Below the pieces are notes generated by a model. The model saw only the letters and a list, made by a program, of their open reading frames with translations, was not told the origin of the DNA and ran no database searches. The translations under genes were made by a program, and so were the position numbers. A stretch of DNA of 64,000 nt from Paraflavitalea sp966211765 (GTDB lineage: Bacteria > Bacteroidota > Bacteroidia > Chitinophagales > Chitinophagaceae). Within the stretch, counting starts at the first letter, position 1. Each line of letters starts with the position of its first letter. Positions 43,335 through 54,500 of this stretch are shown here, one piece after another. The stretch is taken from positions 55,865-119,864 of the forward strand of contig CBIHOV010000027.1 in assembly GCA_966211765.1 (NCBI GenBank). The letters are read 5' to 3'.

Positions 43335-43358
43335 TATAAAAGGGGCCGCCAGGCCCCT
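43335..43358 (-). terminator. terminator on the minus strand after the gene fragment
   Basis: AGGGGCC-GCCA-GGCCCCT (43341-43358) is a perfect 7-bp stem; on the minus strand it is followed by TTTTATATGC. It lies 85 bp after the stop at 43444. Confidence 0.6.
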
Positions 43359-43443
43359 CTTACATACGCTGCTGGTCATTGAGTATGTATGCAACTAATA
43401 AACGCTCTATCCCATAGATCCCATAGATCCCAAAAATCCCAGT

Positions 43444-43746
43444 TCAGACTTCACTCACCTTCACAATCGCCATCCCCTTGTGCTGCGGAAAATCGTAATA
43501 CTCATCTTTACGACATCCATTCACCCCCATAAACAAGATCCAGGGTGCCTCAGGTGAAGGCATGGGCAATTGAAAATGTAGTGGCTCCAAGGCTGCTTTA
43601 AAAAGGATCAACGGCGTTTTCGCCATCGCTTTACTCACAGTATCTTCCTGGAAATCGGGATACACCGCCACAACACTCAGCTGGTATCCTTCCAGGTAAG
43701 GCTTTTTTTCCCATTTGGGATGCCTGGAACTTAATAAGAGACGGAC
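43444..43746 (-). pseudogene. gene fragment without start (about 100 codons open)
   Basis: The minus frame is open from 43746 to the stop at 43444 and reads protein-like (PKWEKKPYLEGYQL, then VYPDFQEDTVSKAMAKTPLILFKAALEPLHFQ, then WILFMGVNGCRKDEYYDF). No ATG is present in frame; GTG at 43671 is the only candidate start and would remove the N-terminal part. A terminator lies downstream. It is probably the C-terminal piece of a truncated gene. Family not recognised. Confidence 0.4.
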
Positions 43747-43861
43747 TTAATTTGGCCATAAGAGTCGGATTTTGTAATTTGTTAATAGGATAATGAATAC
43801 TATTCTAATTTAAGATTTATTCTTATATGTCCTGCGCTACCCATCAAAAAACTTCCCTTTC

Positions 43862-43938
43862 AGCGTCCCCACAGCGACATTATAACGGCCTTTCAGCGAC
43901 ATTTTAGCGACGTTATAGCGACCTTATAGCGATATGCC
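43862..43938 (+). repeat. 11-bp phased tandem repeat (seven units)
   Basis: Units begin exactly every 11 bp at 43862, 43873, 43884, 43895, 43906, 43917 and 43928. The consensus is about AGCGACNTTAT; inner units are closest, outer ones degenerate. The period is near one helical turn and not a multiple of three. It lies in the 536-bp gap before the kinase gene start at 44283. The rest of that gap (43747-43861 and 43939-44282) shows no accepted gene. Confidence 0.75.
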
Positions 43939-44282
43939 TCCGTATCTCATTCATACTGTAGCCGTTGCACAGCCGTGTAGCACCCGTCTCCCCTCTATCT
44001 TTTAGCCAGCTTTCCCCTGCTTTTTTTCACTGATCATTCAGGATCAAGCATTTAATGAACACCTGCAACTTTCCCTTTCTGGGAATTCCAGAACCATTCA
44101 CCACCACATATCATTTCGGTCAATACCCTGCCAACGCCAAACACCTGCCCTTTTTGCCTGCTGCCGGCCTCCATCCCATCCACCCCATCGATCAAAAATA
44201 TCCCAGTTCAAACACCCTTTTTAATCTCACCCTATTGATTTTTATCATATCTTCCCTTTCCCTGAACCCCAACGTGTTACGC

Positions 44283-46451
44283 ATGAACCACCTGTTAGTC
44301 ACCCTATGCCTGCTACTGGCTATCCAAGTAGCTTATACCCAATCTTCAAGGCTCGACAGCCTCACCCAACTTATCGAAAATACTTCCACCGACAACGACA
44401 AGGCAAAGCTCCTGCTCCAACGAAGCCGCATTGCCCCACCCGTTTGGACAGTGCCCCAGGCCATGGGCGATGCCCAGCGGGCCCTGGCCCTGTACCAGCA
44501 AAGCGGAGAAGAAAAAGGCCAGACCGATGCATACCTCCGCATATCAGGACTGTACAGCACACAAAACAAATACACCACGGCCCTCAGTGTCGACTCCGTA
44601 GCATTGACCATCGCCCAGAAAATAAACTACAAACAGGGAATAGCCCTGGCCTATAGCAATATGGGGCGCAACCTGCAACAGCTGGGAGAGCTGGAAAAAT
44701 CCAGGTCACTGCTTACCCAAAGCCTGCAAATATTGAAAGAGGCTGGGTTGGAACGTGAAACGGGCGATGTGTACAGCCGCCTCGGCGTTATCAACCGCCG
44801 CCTCAGCGACTTCAAAGCCTCCCTCCAATATTTTGATGATGGCATCGCCGTCGCTACCAAATACCGGCTGGACCCGCTCCTGGCGATCCTGTACATGAAC
44901 AAAGCCAATTCACTCAACGAATCGGCCCGCTTTGATGAAGCCATCGAACTGCACCTCGAAAGCATCCGCATCAAAGAAAAGCTGCGGGATGAAAGAGGCC
45001 TGATACAATCCTACAACAACATCGCCAATGTATATACGGCCTCCGGCAAACCCGACATGGCCCTCACCTACCTGCGCAGAATAATTGCCATGGGCACCAC
45101 CAACAGGGATAAAACCTCCATGGCTTATACCTACAATAGCCTGGCCAATGGTTTCAGTCAAACCCACCAGCCCGATTCGGCCGAATCCTTCTTTAAAAAA
45201 GCCATTGATATTTTCACCGAAACCAATGAGCAACCCGGCCTGGGATTGCTCTACCACAACCTCGGCAATTTTTACATCGACGAAGACCGTTATGAAGAGG
45301 GATTGAAATACCTGCAGCAGGCGCTCGTCATCCGCAAAAAGACCAATGCAAAGTATGATGTAGCTTCTACCCTCAACAATATGGGCGCCGCCCTTACCAA
45401 ACTCAAACGCTACAAAGAAGCGGAAGACTATTTATTGCAGGCCCTCGCGATGGCAAAAGGCAATGGCAGCTCCCTCGAAACAGGGGTTTACAAACGCCTG
45501 AGCGAGCACTACAAAGCCACCGGCGATTATGAGGAAGCCTATAATTACCAAAGTAAATACGTAAGTAAAAAAGATACCCTGCTCGATGACAATGAGGTCC
45601 TGAACATGGCAAAGGCCCAGTCGGACTATGAAATTGAAAAAAGGGAATCGGCCCTCGCGCTGGAGAAGAAAGAAAAAGAGATCAGAACCCTCGCACTCGC
45701 AAACCGCAACAAGACCATCTGGTTCCTGGGCGCTGGCCTGCTATTGCTGGCTACCGTCCTCACTTTGTACGTGCGCAGTTACCAGCAAAAGAAAAAGACA
45801 GCCACCCTGCTGTCCGAAAAGAACAACCGCATTGAGACCCTCGTACGAGAACTGCACCACCGCGTGAAAAATAACCTGCAGGTAGTATCCGGCCTTTTAT
45901 CCCTTCAAAGCAACCGCCTGGAAGAAGGCGTCGCCAAAGATGCCATGGAAGAAGGCAGGAACCGCATCAATGCCATGTCCATGATCCACCAACGCCTGTA
46001 TATGGACAACGACCTGGCTACTGTAGACATGCGTGATTACCTGCAAAACCTCTCCCAATCACTGGCAGCCAGTTTTGGGTACGACGCCCGCCAAATACAA
46101 ACGGATATCAGCCTGCACGATCAAAACATAGCGATTGATCTGGCCATCCCCATTGGCCTCATCGTAAATGAGCTGGTGACCAATGCCTTCAAACATGCTT
46201 TCCACGATACCTACCAGCCGGCGGTAGACATTTCATTGCAACAAAGAGCAAACGGACTGGAATTGAGGATAGCCGATAACGGGAAAAGCAATGCTCCTAA
46301 AGAAGCAGCCAACGGATCAACCTCCTTTGGTATGAAACTGGTGCGCACCCTGGTTGAACAGGTCAACGGTCAACTGCAGGTAGACCAAAGTTCCGGCACT
46401 GCCTATACCATTACCATAAAAGATTATATACCATTAACCATAAGAGCTTAA
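44283..46451 (+). CDS. TPR sensor histidine kinase, HisKA_2 type
   Basis: 722 residues from the ATG at 44283, where a signal peptide begins (LLVTLCLLLAIQVAYTQ). The frame is open to 44055, but that part is Pro-rich and unlike a signal. A set of TPRs covers about 60-470 (RISGLYSTQNKYTTAL, YSNMGRNLQQLGELEKSRSL, YNNIANVYTASGKPDMAL, LNNMGAALTKLKRYKEAEDY). A coiled coil and TM helix at about 480-500 (WFLGAGLLLLATVLTLYV) lead to HisKA_2 with LHHRVKNNLQ (phosphoacceptor His526). The HATPase has VNELVTNAFKHAF and DNGKSNAPKE (degenerate G1), and FGMKLVRTLVEQ. It pairs with the regulator 12 bp downstream. Confidence 0.92.
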   Translation: MNHLLVTLCLLLAIQVAYTQSSRLDSLTQLIENTSTDNDKAKLLLQRSRIAPPVWTVPQAMGDAQRALALYQQSGEEKGQTDAYLRISGLYSTQNKYTTALSVDSVALTIAQKINYKQGIALAYSNMGRNLQQLGELEKSRSLLTQSLQILKEAGLERETGDVYSRLGVINRRLSDFKASLQYFDDGIAVATKYRLDPLLAILYMNKANSLNESARFDEAIELHLESIRIKEKLRDERGLIQSYNNIANVYTASGKPDMALTYLRRIIAMGTTNRDKTSMAYTYNSLANGFSQTHQPDSAESFFKKAIDIFTETNEQPGLGLLYHNLGNFYIDEDRYEEGLKYLQQALVIRKKTNAKYDVASTLNNMGAALTKLKRYKEAEDYLLQALAMAKGNGSSLETGVYKRLSEHYKATGDYEEAYNYQSKYVSKKDTLLDDNEVLNMAKAQSDYEIEKRESALALEKKEKEIRTLALANRNKTIWFLGAGLLLLATVLTLYVRSYQQKKKTATLLSEKNNRIETLVRELHHRVKNNLQVVSGLLSLQSNRLEEGVAKDAMEEGRNRINAMSMIHQRLYMDNDLATVDMRDYLQNLSQSLAASFGYDARQIQTDISLHDQNIAIDLAIPIGLIVNELVTNAFKHAFHDTYQPAVDISLQQRANGLELRIADNGKSNAPKEAANGSTSFGMKLVRTLVEQVNGQLQVDQSSGTAYTITIKDYIPLTIRA

Positions 46452-46463
46452 AGGATCAGTCAC

Positions 46464-47063
46464 ATGAAAGAGCGAGTTAAGATATTGATAGTGGAAGATG
46501 AAGGAGTAACTGCCGCCAGCATTGGCGAATTATTGGAAGAAGAAGAATACAGCGTGAGCGGCATAGCCAAAGATGCTGCCACTGCCCTGCGCATCAGCAG
46601 TCAGGAAGAGGCCGCACCCGCTGTGGTGATATGCGATATTCATATACAGGGCAGCACCAATGGCATCGACCTTGCCCGGCAACTGAAAGACCTGTACCAG
46701 TGCGAAGTGATCTTTTTAACGGCTTATTCCGATACAAAAACCCTGCAGGCAGCCTTCCATACCGAACCCGTGATGTATGTGGTAAAGCCATATACAGATA
46801 CACAATTGTTGGTAGCCGTACAAATGGCCTTTCACAAGTTGTACCAGCCGAATCAGTCCCTGGCAGATCGTCATCCATTACAACTTACAGAAAGAGAAAA
46901 AGAAATTGCCATGCTGATTGCCCAGGGACTAACTTCCAAACAGATAGCCCGCAATCTCTTTATCAGTATTGAAACCGTAAAAACCCATCGCCGCCGCATG
47001 CTGAGCAAAAACAATATCAGCAGCTTTCCACATCTGATCTATCTGTTGAATAACGGCACCTAA
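46464..47063 (+). CDS. LuxR/NarL-type response regulator
   Basis: 199 residues. The receiver has IVEDEGV, phospho-acceptor Asp58 (VVICDIHIQG) and the switch Lys in YVVKPYTDTQL. A C-terminal LuxR-type HTH follows from about 140 (LTEREKEIAMLIAQGLTSKQIARNLFISIETVKTHRRRML). It is translated 12 bp after the kinase. With the kinase at 44283 it forms a complete two-component system whose targets may include the giant secreted repeat proteins downstream (inference only). Confidence 0.93.
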   Translation: MKERVKILIVEDEGVTAASIGELLEEEEYSVSGIAKDAATALRISSQEEAAPAVVICDIHIQGSTNGIDLARQLKDLYQCEVIFLTAYSDTKTLQAAFHTEPVMYVVKPYTDTQLLVAVQMAFHKLYQPNQSLADRHPLQLTEREKEIAMLIAQGLTSKQIARNLFISIETVKTHRRRMLSKNNISSFPHLIYLLNNGT

Positions 47064-47085
47064 GCATAGAACCAGCATTAGTCGT

Positions 47086-47979
47086 TTACTGCACCTTGGC
47101 GCATATGCAATACAACAACAAAGCCCGGCTGCTGCCACTGGTATTGTGTATATAAAAACGCCAACGGTTACCATTGGCACTGGGATCAGGACCTGAATAA
47201 TGTACCTGGATGTCATACATCGCCGAATTAAGATCCCGGTGACCGCCACCACCGCCGATCACCTTTTTGCCTTCCGGGCATGACATATAAAACGATTGGC
47301 GCGAATTGCCCGTAATAGTTGCATCCCTTCTCACATACTCCACATCAACGATCACATTGCCCGAAGCTTTGATATTGCCGTTTACCTGCAGCGCCTCTGT
47401 GGGCTCATCCACCCGGTTGATGCCCACAAAACCATTACGCTTTACAGTAATGGCTACCGTGCTGGCTGACATGCCGAGGGTAAAACTGCCGGGCGAAACA
47501 CTACCCGGCCCCAAATGCCTGAAACGCCAGGCGCCAAAGACATTTGTGTTTCCTGTATTTTCCGGCCTCATGCTGATCCCTCTTGCATCCAGGTTACCTG
47601 CAATTTCCCCATTACCTGTAATATTAAAATTGCTGGCTGGTTGCGGCGTTGTTTGATTACGCACAAACCCACCCGAATTGGCCGGCACCAGTTGTGTCCA
47701 TTGTGGCTGCGCCCCTGTACCCATATTAATATAAATACCGGCGCCACCACCAAAGCTTGCATTGGTATTGAATACCATCAGCGCCGTAGCGGGCAATTGT
47801 ATATTGTTAGCGGCCAGGTCTACCCTGGGTATCAGCAATCCTTTGTTGTTACTACTGATATCCAGTGCAGCACTGCTATCCGGTTGCGTGGTTCCGATAC
47901 CCACCTGTGCCCGGAGCACAGTACTATTTATAATCACCAGCAGTAAAGACATCTTCATCAGTAAACAGATACGTTCCAT
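47086..47979 (-). CDS. secreted structural-type protein, Gly-rich beta
   Basis: 297 residues from the ATG at 47977-47979; an earlier in-frame ATG adds a poor signal. The signal peptide (MKMSLLLVIINSTVLRA) is followed by VGIGTTQPDSSAALDISSNNKGLLIPRV, a motif common at the start of exported Bacteroidota proteins with tail-fibre-like or beta-helical bodies. The C-terminal domain has a KKVIGGGGGHRDLNSA strand and a Cys in ALLLYCICAKVQ. The function is unknown, perhaps surface or matrix. It converges on the LuxR-type gene. Confidence 0.72.
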   Translation of the reverse strand: MERICLLMKMSLLLVIINSTVLRAQVGIGTTQPDSSAALDISSNNKGLLIPRVDLAANNIQLPATALMVFNTNASFGGGAGIYINMGTGAQPQWTQLVPANSGGFVRNQTTPQPASNFNITGNGEIAGNLDARGISMRPENTGNTNVFGAWRFRHLGPGSVSPGSFTLGMSASTVAITVKRNGFVGINRVDEPTEALQVNGNIKASGNVIVDVEYVRRDATITGNSRQSFYMSCPEGKKVIGGGGGHRDLNSAMYDIQVHYSGPDPSANGNRWRFYIHNTSGSSRALLLYCICAKVQ

Positions 47980-48313
47980 AACATTTGATTTAAGGAGGCA
48001 GAAAACAATACCCAAAGGGGCTGGACCGGTTTATCAGGCAGGAAACAGGGATCAATCAACTGCCAAATTACAATCGGCAAAGGTGGTGGTGGGTACTTTG
48101 GGGGCCAACAGCAGGACTTTGTATGTGGAGGGGCAAACTACAGGTATAAAACAGGGATCTCATGAGGCCTGTCCCCCTGTTGGTCGTTCTATTGGTGGTT
48201 TGGTCGAAAGCAGGGACCGTGTAGTGGCTACCACCGGCAGGGACCTTCTTTTTGATCTACCTTCACGCAAAGATTACCCCCTCGCTTTTATTGATACAAT
48301 TCCTAACCCGGTT
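47980..48313. other. divergent intergenic region, no gene accepted
   Basis: The long plus-strand frame starting at 47762 runs antisense through the gene at 47086 and this gap before joining the DGT-repeat protein, and its first 184 codons are not protein-like. AAACAGGGATC occurs twice (near 48039 and 48147). It probably holds promoters for both flanking genes. Confidence 0.5.
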
Positions 48314-51300
48314 ATGGTAAGAAAAGCATGTGCGCTTACAGTGCTGTTTGTATGCCTGATGGCAAGCCTTTGTGCCCAACCATTTTCATTGGTAAAAGAC
48401 CTGATGACGGACAAATACCTCAGGCAGATAAATGCAACAGGACCTTTTATTGAGTTTCGGGATATGCTTTACTTCTCCGGTGAAGGTGTTGGCGGCAGGG
48501 AGCTCTGGAGAACTGATGGTACCCCGGCCGGAACGGTGCTGGTAAAAGATATCAATGTTGGTGCTGATGGCAGTGACCCGAGGCATTTCCTGATCTATAA
48601 GAACGAATTGTATTTCTCGGCCGCCGGTACGCAGCTGGGCACAGAATTATGGAAAACGGATGGCACAGCGGCCGGTACGGTGATGGTGAAGGATATTGCC
48701 TCCCGGGATCAATCGTCTTATCCCTCTTTCTTTACAGAAATGAACGGGCATTTGTATTTCATAACCGGCATTTACTTATCGGATGCGGATCTGTGGCGCA
48801 CGGACGGCACAGAAGCGGGTACAGTGCTGGTGAAAAAGATCGATCCGGGAGCGTCGAATCGTTTCAAGAGTTTGATAGCAGTCAATAAGACCTTGTTCTT
48901 TGCTGCATCGGATGCGGCGCACGGTGTAGAATTGTGGAAAAGCGATGGTACGGAAGCAGGCACCGTGCTGGTGAAGGACAACATGCCCGGCGCCAATAGC
49001 AGTACCCCTGCAAACTTCTTTAACTGGAATGGTACCCTGGGCTTCACTGCCGACGGTCCCGACGGAACAGAATTGTGGAAGAGCGATGGCACGGAAGCCG
49101 GCACAGTGCAGGTACTCGACCTGAACCCTGGTCCTGAAGGCAGTACGCCACAGCACTTTTTGCCGGTAAACGAGGCGGTCTATTTTTCGGCCGTGCTGGG
49201 TGGTAAGACCGGTCTTTGGAAAAGTAATGGAACTGAAGCGGGCACTGAGTTGATCAGGAATATCGGCAGTACAGGTCATTGGGAGGATGTGGGCACTATC
49301 ATTGATGCGCAGGGAACCTTTTTCTTTACAGCCACGAGTGCCGAAGCAGGTACCGAGTTGTGGAAGAGCGATGGCACCACCGCCGGCACGGTGCTGGTAA
49401 AAGATATTCTCCACGGCGATGAAAGCAGTACTCCAACCGGCCTGACATATTTCAATGCTGTAGTGTATTTCAATGCCCTATCAAACCAAGGCTCTAAGCT
49501 TTGGCGATCAGATGGTACGGAAGCAGGCACTTATATCCTAAAGGAGATCAATCCCGGCGGGCACGATCATCCCGGATACTTCACTACCTATAATGGTTAT
49601 CTCTTCTTTAGCGCCTATGACAGGGTAAATGATTTCTGTCTGTATAAGACAGATGGAACACAGGCCGGAACAGAATTGGTGAAAGATATTTTCGATGAAG
49701 GCAATAGCAGTTTCCCGCAGGAGTTTACCCACCTCAATGGACAATTGTATTTTATCGGCCGATCGCTCCCTACCGGCATAGAGCTTTGGAAAAGTGATGG
49801 AACTACAGCAGGCACTGTTGTGGTAAAGGACCTCAATGCTGGTGCCGCCCATTCCTCCCTGACCAACCTGGCAGTACTGAACAACCAAATTTACTTTACC
49901 TCCCGCGCGGCGGGTACGGCGGCAGGATTGTGGAGATCGGATGGTACAGGCGCCGGCACTGTATTGGTGAAGGATCTTTATCCGGGTATGCCGTTTGTTG
50001 AGGCCCGCGAACTGACTGTTGCGGGCAACAGGTTATTTTTCATAGTGGACCCGATGGGTAAAGGCGCCGAGCTGTGGGTGAGCGATGGTTCACCGGCCGG
50101 CACTATAAAGTTGAAAAAACTGGAGGCCGGCACAACCTATAATTGGGTGGATCAGTTTACCGATGTAAACGGAACGCTTTTCTTTGTAGCCACCACTACG
50201 GCTGAAGGAACGGAGTTGTGGAAAAGTGACGGTACGGTGGCAGGAACAGGGATGGTCAAAGACATTGTTCCGGGAACGAATAGCAGCATGCCTATCCACC
50301 TGACTGCCATGAATGGGGTCTTGTATTTTGCAGCCTGGGATGAAGTCAACGGTGATGAATTGTGGCGAAGTGATGGAACGGCCGCCGGCACCCGGATGGT
50401 AAAAGATATAAATCCGGGAGGTTTCGGGAGTGTGCCATCCAACCTGTTTCATGCTGATGGGCGATTGTTTTTTGCTGCGGTTGACGGCGTAAATGGAATG
50501 GAATTATGGAAAAGCGACGGCACCAGCGGCGGTACGGTACGGGTAAAAGACATCTTTGCAGGTACAGGTTCCGGCAGTCCCGGTAATTTCATATCGATGA
50601 AGGGTACCACCTACTTCACGGCCACTACGAAAGACGAAGGAGAAGAGCTTTGGAAAACAGATGGCACCCCTGCGGGCACTACGCTGGTAAAAGATATTTT
50701 TCCAGGCTGGCGCTCTGCGATGTCCTATTTCACGCAGCTGTATCAAATAAACGATGTTCTTTTCTTTGCTGCCAATGATGGCACCCACGGTGAGGAGATC
50801 TGGCGCAGTGATGGTACCGATGCCGGTACCGTAATGGTGCAGGATGCGGTGCCCGGCGGTGGCTCCTGGCCCGCGTTCTTCTTCCTCGCAGGCAATACGG
50901 TTTTTGCCACCCTGGTGGATGAAACCCATGGCAGTGAACTCTGGGCGGCTCCACTGCAGGCCATATTGCCCTTACAATTATTGACTTTTACGGGCAGACA
51001 GCAAGACGATGACGGCTTACTAAGCTGGACTACTACAAACGAAGCCAATTTGCAATCCTTCATCATAGAAAGGAGCCTGGATGGTATAACCTACACGTCC
51101 GTTGGCACACAGGATCCTATAAACAGGCCGGGCGTTCACCTTTACAATTTTACTGACAAAGGGATCACCTCATTAGGCGCTGCAGTCATCTACTACCGGC
51201 TCAGGCTGTTAGAAAAGGATGGACGCGCCACTTATTCCAGCATAATCAGTTTGCCTGTCGTTAGCCAGGGTGCTGTGCTCCTCTACCCCAATCCGGTTGG

Positions 51301-51514
51301 CAACGAGGCTAACATTTTTGTGCAATTACCGCGTGCTGAACAAGTCGGTTGGAAGGTGATCGATAATTTGGGCCGTGTGTTGCGGCAACAACAGATGAAC
51401 ATGGTGAGCGGCAGCAACCGCGTAGTACTGGATGTACAGTCATGGCCGCGCGGTGTTTATTACTTTATTGTGGAAAGCAATACGATCCGTGAGCAGATAC
51501 GCTTCGTAAAATAA
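48314..51514 (+). CDS. giant secreted ELWxxDGTxAGT repeat protein with type IX sorting tail (copy 1)
   Basis: 1066 residues from the ATG at 48314, where a signal peptide begins (MVRKACALTVLFVCLMASLCAQ). The body consists of 17 repeats of about 45-55 residues built on ELWKSDGTEAGTVLVKDI plus an aromatic strand (LYFSA...), a beta-propeller-like pattern. It ends with ELWAAPLQ and a linker domain (DDDGLLSWTTTNEANLQSFIIERS). The C-terminal Por-secretion tail has LYPNPVGNEANIFVQLP and VYYFIVESNTIREQIRFVK. It is exported by the type IX system and fixed or released at the surface. The function is unknown; a binding or structural role is likely. The paralogue at 51562 follows after 47 bp. Confidence 0.92.
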   Translation: MVRKACALTVLFVCLMASLCAQPFSLVKDLMTDKYLRQINATGPFIEFRDMLYFSGEGVGGRELWRTDGTPAGTVLVKDINVGADGSDPRHFLIYKNELYFSAAGTQLGTELWKTDGTAAGTVMVKDIASRDQSSYPSFFTEMNGHLYFITGIYLSDADLWRTDGTEAGTVLVKKIDPGASNRFKSLIAVNKTLFFAASDAAHGVELWKSDGTEAGTVLVKDNMPGANSSTPANFFNWNGTLGFTADGPDGTELWKSDGTEAGTVQVLDLNPGPEGSTPQHFLPVNEAVYFSAVLGGKTGLWKSNGTEAGTELIRNIGSTGHWEDVGTIIDAQGTFFFTATSAEAGTELWKSDGTTAGTVLVKDILHGDESSTPTGLTYFNAVVYFNALSNQGSKLWRSDGTEAGTYILKEINPGGHDHPGYFTTYNGYLFFSAYDRVNDFCLYKTDGTQAGTELVKDIFDEGNSSFPQEFTHLNGQLYFIGRSLPTGIELWKSDGTTAGTVVVKDLNAGAAHSSLTNLAVLNNQIYFTSRAAGTAAGLWRSDGTGAGTVLVKDLYPGMPFVEARELTVAGNRLFFIVDPMGKGAELWVSDGSPAGTIKLKKLEAGTTYNWVDQFTDVNGTLFFVATTTAEGTELWKSDGTVAGTGMVKDIVPGTNSSMPIHLTAMNGVLYFAAWDEVNGDELWRSDGTAAGTRMVKDINPGGFGSVPSNLFHADGRLFFAAVDGVNGMELWKSDGTSGGTVRVKDIFAGTGSGSPGNFISMKGTTYFTATTKDEGEELWKTDGTPAGTTLVKDIFPGWRSAMSYFTQLYQINDVLFFAANDGTHGEEIWRSDGTDAGTVMVQDAVPGGGSWPAFFFLAGNTVFATLVDETHGSELWAAPLQAILPLQLLTFTGRQQDDDGLLSWTTTNEANLQSFIIERSLDGITYTSVGTQDPINRPGVHLYNFTDKGITSLGAAVIYYRLRLLEKDGRATYSSIISLPVVSQGAVLLYPNPVGNEANIFVQLPRAEQVGWKVIDNLGRVLRQQQMNMVSGSNRVVLDVQSWPRGVYYFIVESNTIREQIRFVK

Positions 51515-51561
51515 AATCCATGATCAACTCACTATTATTAATCCAACCCTATCCCCATTGT

Positions 51562-54500
51562 ATGATTAGAAAAGCTTGTCTTTTATGCTGCCTCAGTTTT
51601 AACATTCATTTGATGGTACTGGCCCAGCCTTTTTCGCTGGTAAAAGACCTGCAGCCTGGCATGTACAGGATGCCCAATACCGTTACCAGGCCATTCATCA
51701 ACTTCCAGGGCTCTCTGTATTTTGCCGGTGAATCTTTTGGAGGCAGTGAATTGTGGAAAACAGATGGCACAGCGGCCGGCACAGTACTGGTGAAAGATAT
51801 ACAGGTAGGATACGAAGGCAGCTACCCGAAAAACTTCCTGGTATTCAACAATACCTTGTTTTTTACAGCCGAAGGCAATGAACAGGGCGCCGAATTATGG
51901 AAAACCGATGGAACTGCTGCGGGTACCGTGATGGTAAAAGATATTGATTTCCGGGGAGGCGCTTCCAATCCAGCCTTTCTAACGATTATGAATGGGGTAC
52001 TCTATTTTCTTACTGGCACTTCCCTGCACGACAGAGGACTTTGGAAAACAGACGGCACCGAAGCCGGCACTGTGCTGGTGACAAGGATCAACCCCGGCGG
52101 GTTCAACGAATTTACAGGCATGGTGGTCGTCAATGGCACCCTGTTCTTTGGCGCGTCAGATGGCATCAATGGAGCAGAATTGTGGAAGAGTGATGGTACA
52201 GCAGCGGGCACCGTACAGGTCAAAGATATCTACCCCGGATCCGAGCGGAGTTTACCTGGCAATTTCCTATCCTGGAATGGCAGGGCATGGTTTTCAGCGG
52301 GAGATGCAACTACAGGCGTTGAATTGTGGAGCAGTGATGGTACTGAAGCCGGCACTATCCGTGTTAAAGATATAGACCCCGGCACATCCGGCAGCGCGCC
52401 CCATGATTTAACGGTGATGAATGGGGTACTCTATTTTTCTGCGGTAACGCAGGCCGAAGGCACGGGCCTTTGGAAGACCGATGGCACGGAAGCCGGTACT
52501 ATATTGGTCAAAAAGTTTGAGTCCACTGGTTTTTTGAACAACCTGACAAACCTTACCAATGCCAATGGCACTTTGTATTTCTCAGCATCTTCGCTGGCCG
52601 CAGGCACCGAACTCTGGAAAAGCGATGGCACGGAAGCTGGCACTGTGATGGTCAGCGACATGAATCCCGGCACTGCCAATAGTTCCCCTACCTATATTGT
52701 CTACATGAATGGGAAAGTGTATTGCAGGGCAACGGCCGCCGCAGGCACCAAACTGTGGCAAACAGACGGCACCGCAGGAGGCACACAAATAGTAAAAGAT
52801 ATAAATCCGGGTGGCAACGACCATCCCTCCTACCTGCTTCCCTTCAATGGTTCATTGCTGTTTGCGGCCTATGATAATGTACATGATTTCGGCCTATGGA
52901 AGAGTGACGGCACGGAAGCCGGCACGGTATTCCTAAAAGACATTTACCAGGTAGGCAATAGCAGCAATCCTGCCAGTTTTAGCAACCTGAATGGCAGGTT
53001 CTACTTTGTAGGCCAAACGCCTGCTACAGGTACAGAATTAATGAAAAGCGATGGTACGGCCACCGGTACTGTGGTGGTGAAGGATATCAATCCGGGCGCA
53101 ACCCCTTCCACCATTAATAACCTCGCAGCGCTGAACAACGAATTATACTTTATCACCGAAACCATTTCCAGCACATCAGGACTTTGGCGATCGGATGGCA
53201 CGGAGGCGGGTACCCAGCTCGTAAAAGACCTTTATCCGGGAATTGCTTTTGCAACAACCGCCAACCTGACCACCATTGGCACGAGGTTGTTTTTTAGCGC
53301 AGCGCCCCTGGGTGATGGCGAGGAGATCTGGACCAGCGATGGCACCGATGCCGGCACCCTGCTGCTCAAAAGACTTGAGCCCGGTAATTGGAACGCTGTG
53401 GCGGAGCAATTTACCAACGTGAATGGCCTGTTGTTTTTTGTGGCGACTACCTCAGCACAGGGTGCTGAGCTCTGGAAAAGTGATGGTACTGTTGCAGGAA
53501 CAACCCTGGTAAAGGATATACAACCAGGTATTGACGGTAGTATGCCCCGGTTTTTAACAGCGATGAATGGTATGCTCTACTTCTCCGCTACCTCTCCATC
53601 CGGAGGCAATGAATTGTGGAAGAGCGATGGTACCGATGCCGGAACGGTGATGGTGAAAGATATTTTGCCAGGTGGAGGCAGTAGTGAGCCTAAAAACCTG
53701 GTAAGCGGGAATGGTATATTGTATTTCACGGCTGTCGATGGAGTGCATGGTGGGGAGTTGTGGAAATCGGATGGCACAGAAGGAGGCACGGTGCTCGTAA
53801 AAGACATTAACCCTGGCTTGCCTGGCAGCTTTGCAGAAGCATTGATCCCCGTTAACGGAACTGTTTATTTTACTGCCAGGACAGATGATGAAGGATTTGA
53901 ACTATGGAAAACCGATGGTACAGCCGCAGGCACCAGCCTGGTGAAGGATATTTTTCCTGGCTATCGGTCCGCCATTTTAGGCCAATTGTTTAAAATTGAC
54001 AACCAGGTTCTGTTTGCCGCCAATGATGGCCTACATGGCGAAGAAATATGGCGAAGTGATGGTACTGCTCAAGGTACGATGATGGTACAGGATATTGTTC
54101 CCGATGGTGGCAGTTTGCCCGACTTTTTTTACAAAGTGGGCAATACAATATATGCCACAGCCATCGATGAGCTTCATGGCAATGAATTGTGGGCAGCGAA
54201 TGCACCCGCGGCACTGCCCCTTACCCTGCTTTCATTTTCCGGCCGCCTGCAACAGGAGGACGCCCTCCTGAGCTGGAAAACCACCGGCGAGGTCAATACG
54301 CTAACATTCATCGTTGAAAGAAGCACCGATGGCAGGAATTATACCAAAGCAGGCAATGTTCCCGCGCTTAATACAGCAGGCGACCACCACTACCACTTCA
54401 CCGATCCCGGCATTACTAAACAGGGTGCACCCATTGTGTATTATCGTCTCAGGCAGCAGGACCTGGATGGGCGCTCAACCCACTCTACAACCATTGCGCT

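Noticed and set aside
47762..48313. Upstream extension of the first DGT-repeat protein (184 more codons)
   Set aside because: It is antisense to the secreted protein gene at 47086, is not protein-like and lacks a signal; the signal peptide starts at 48314.
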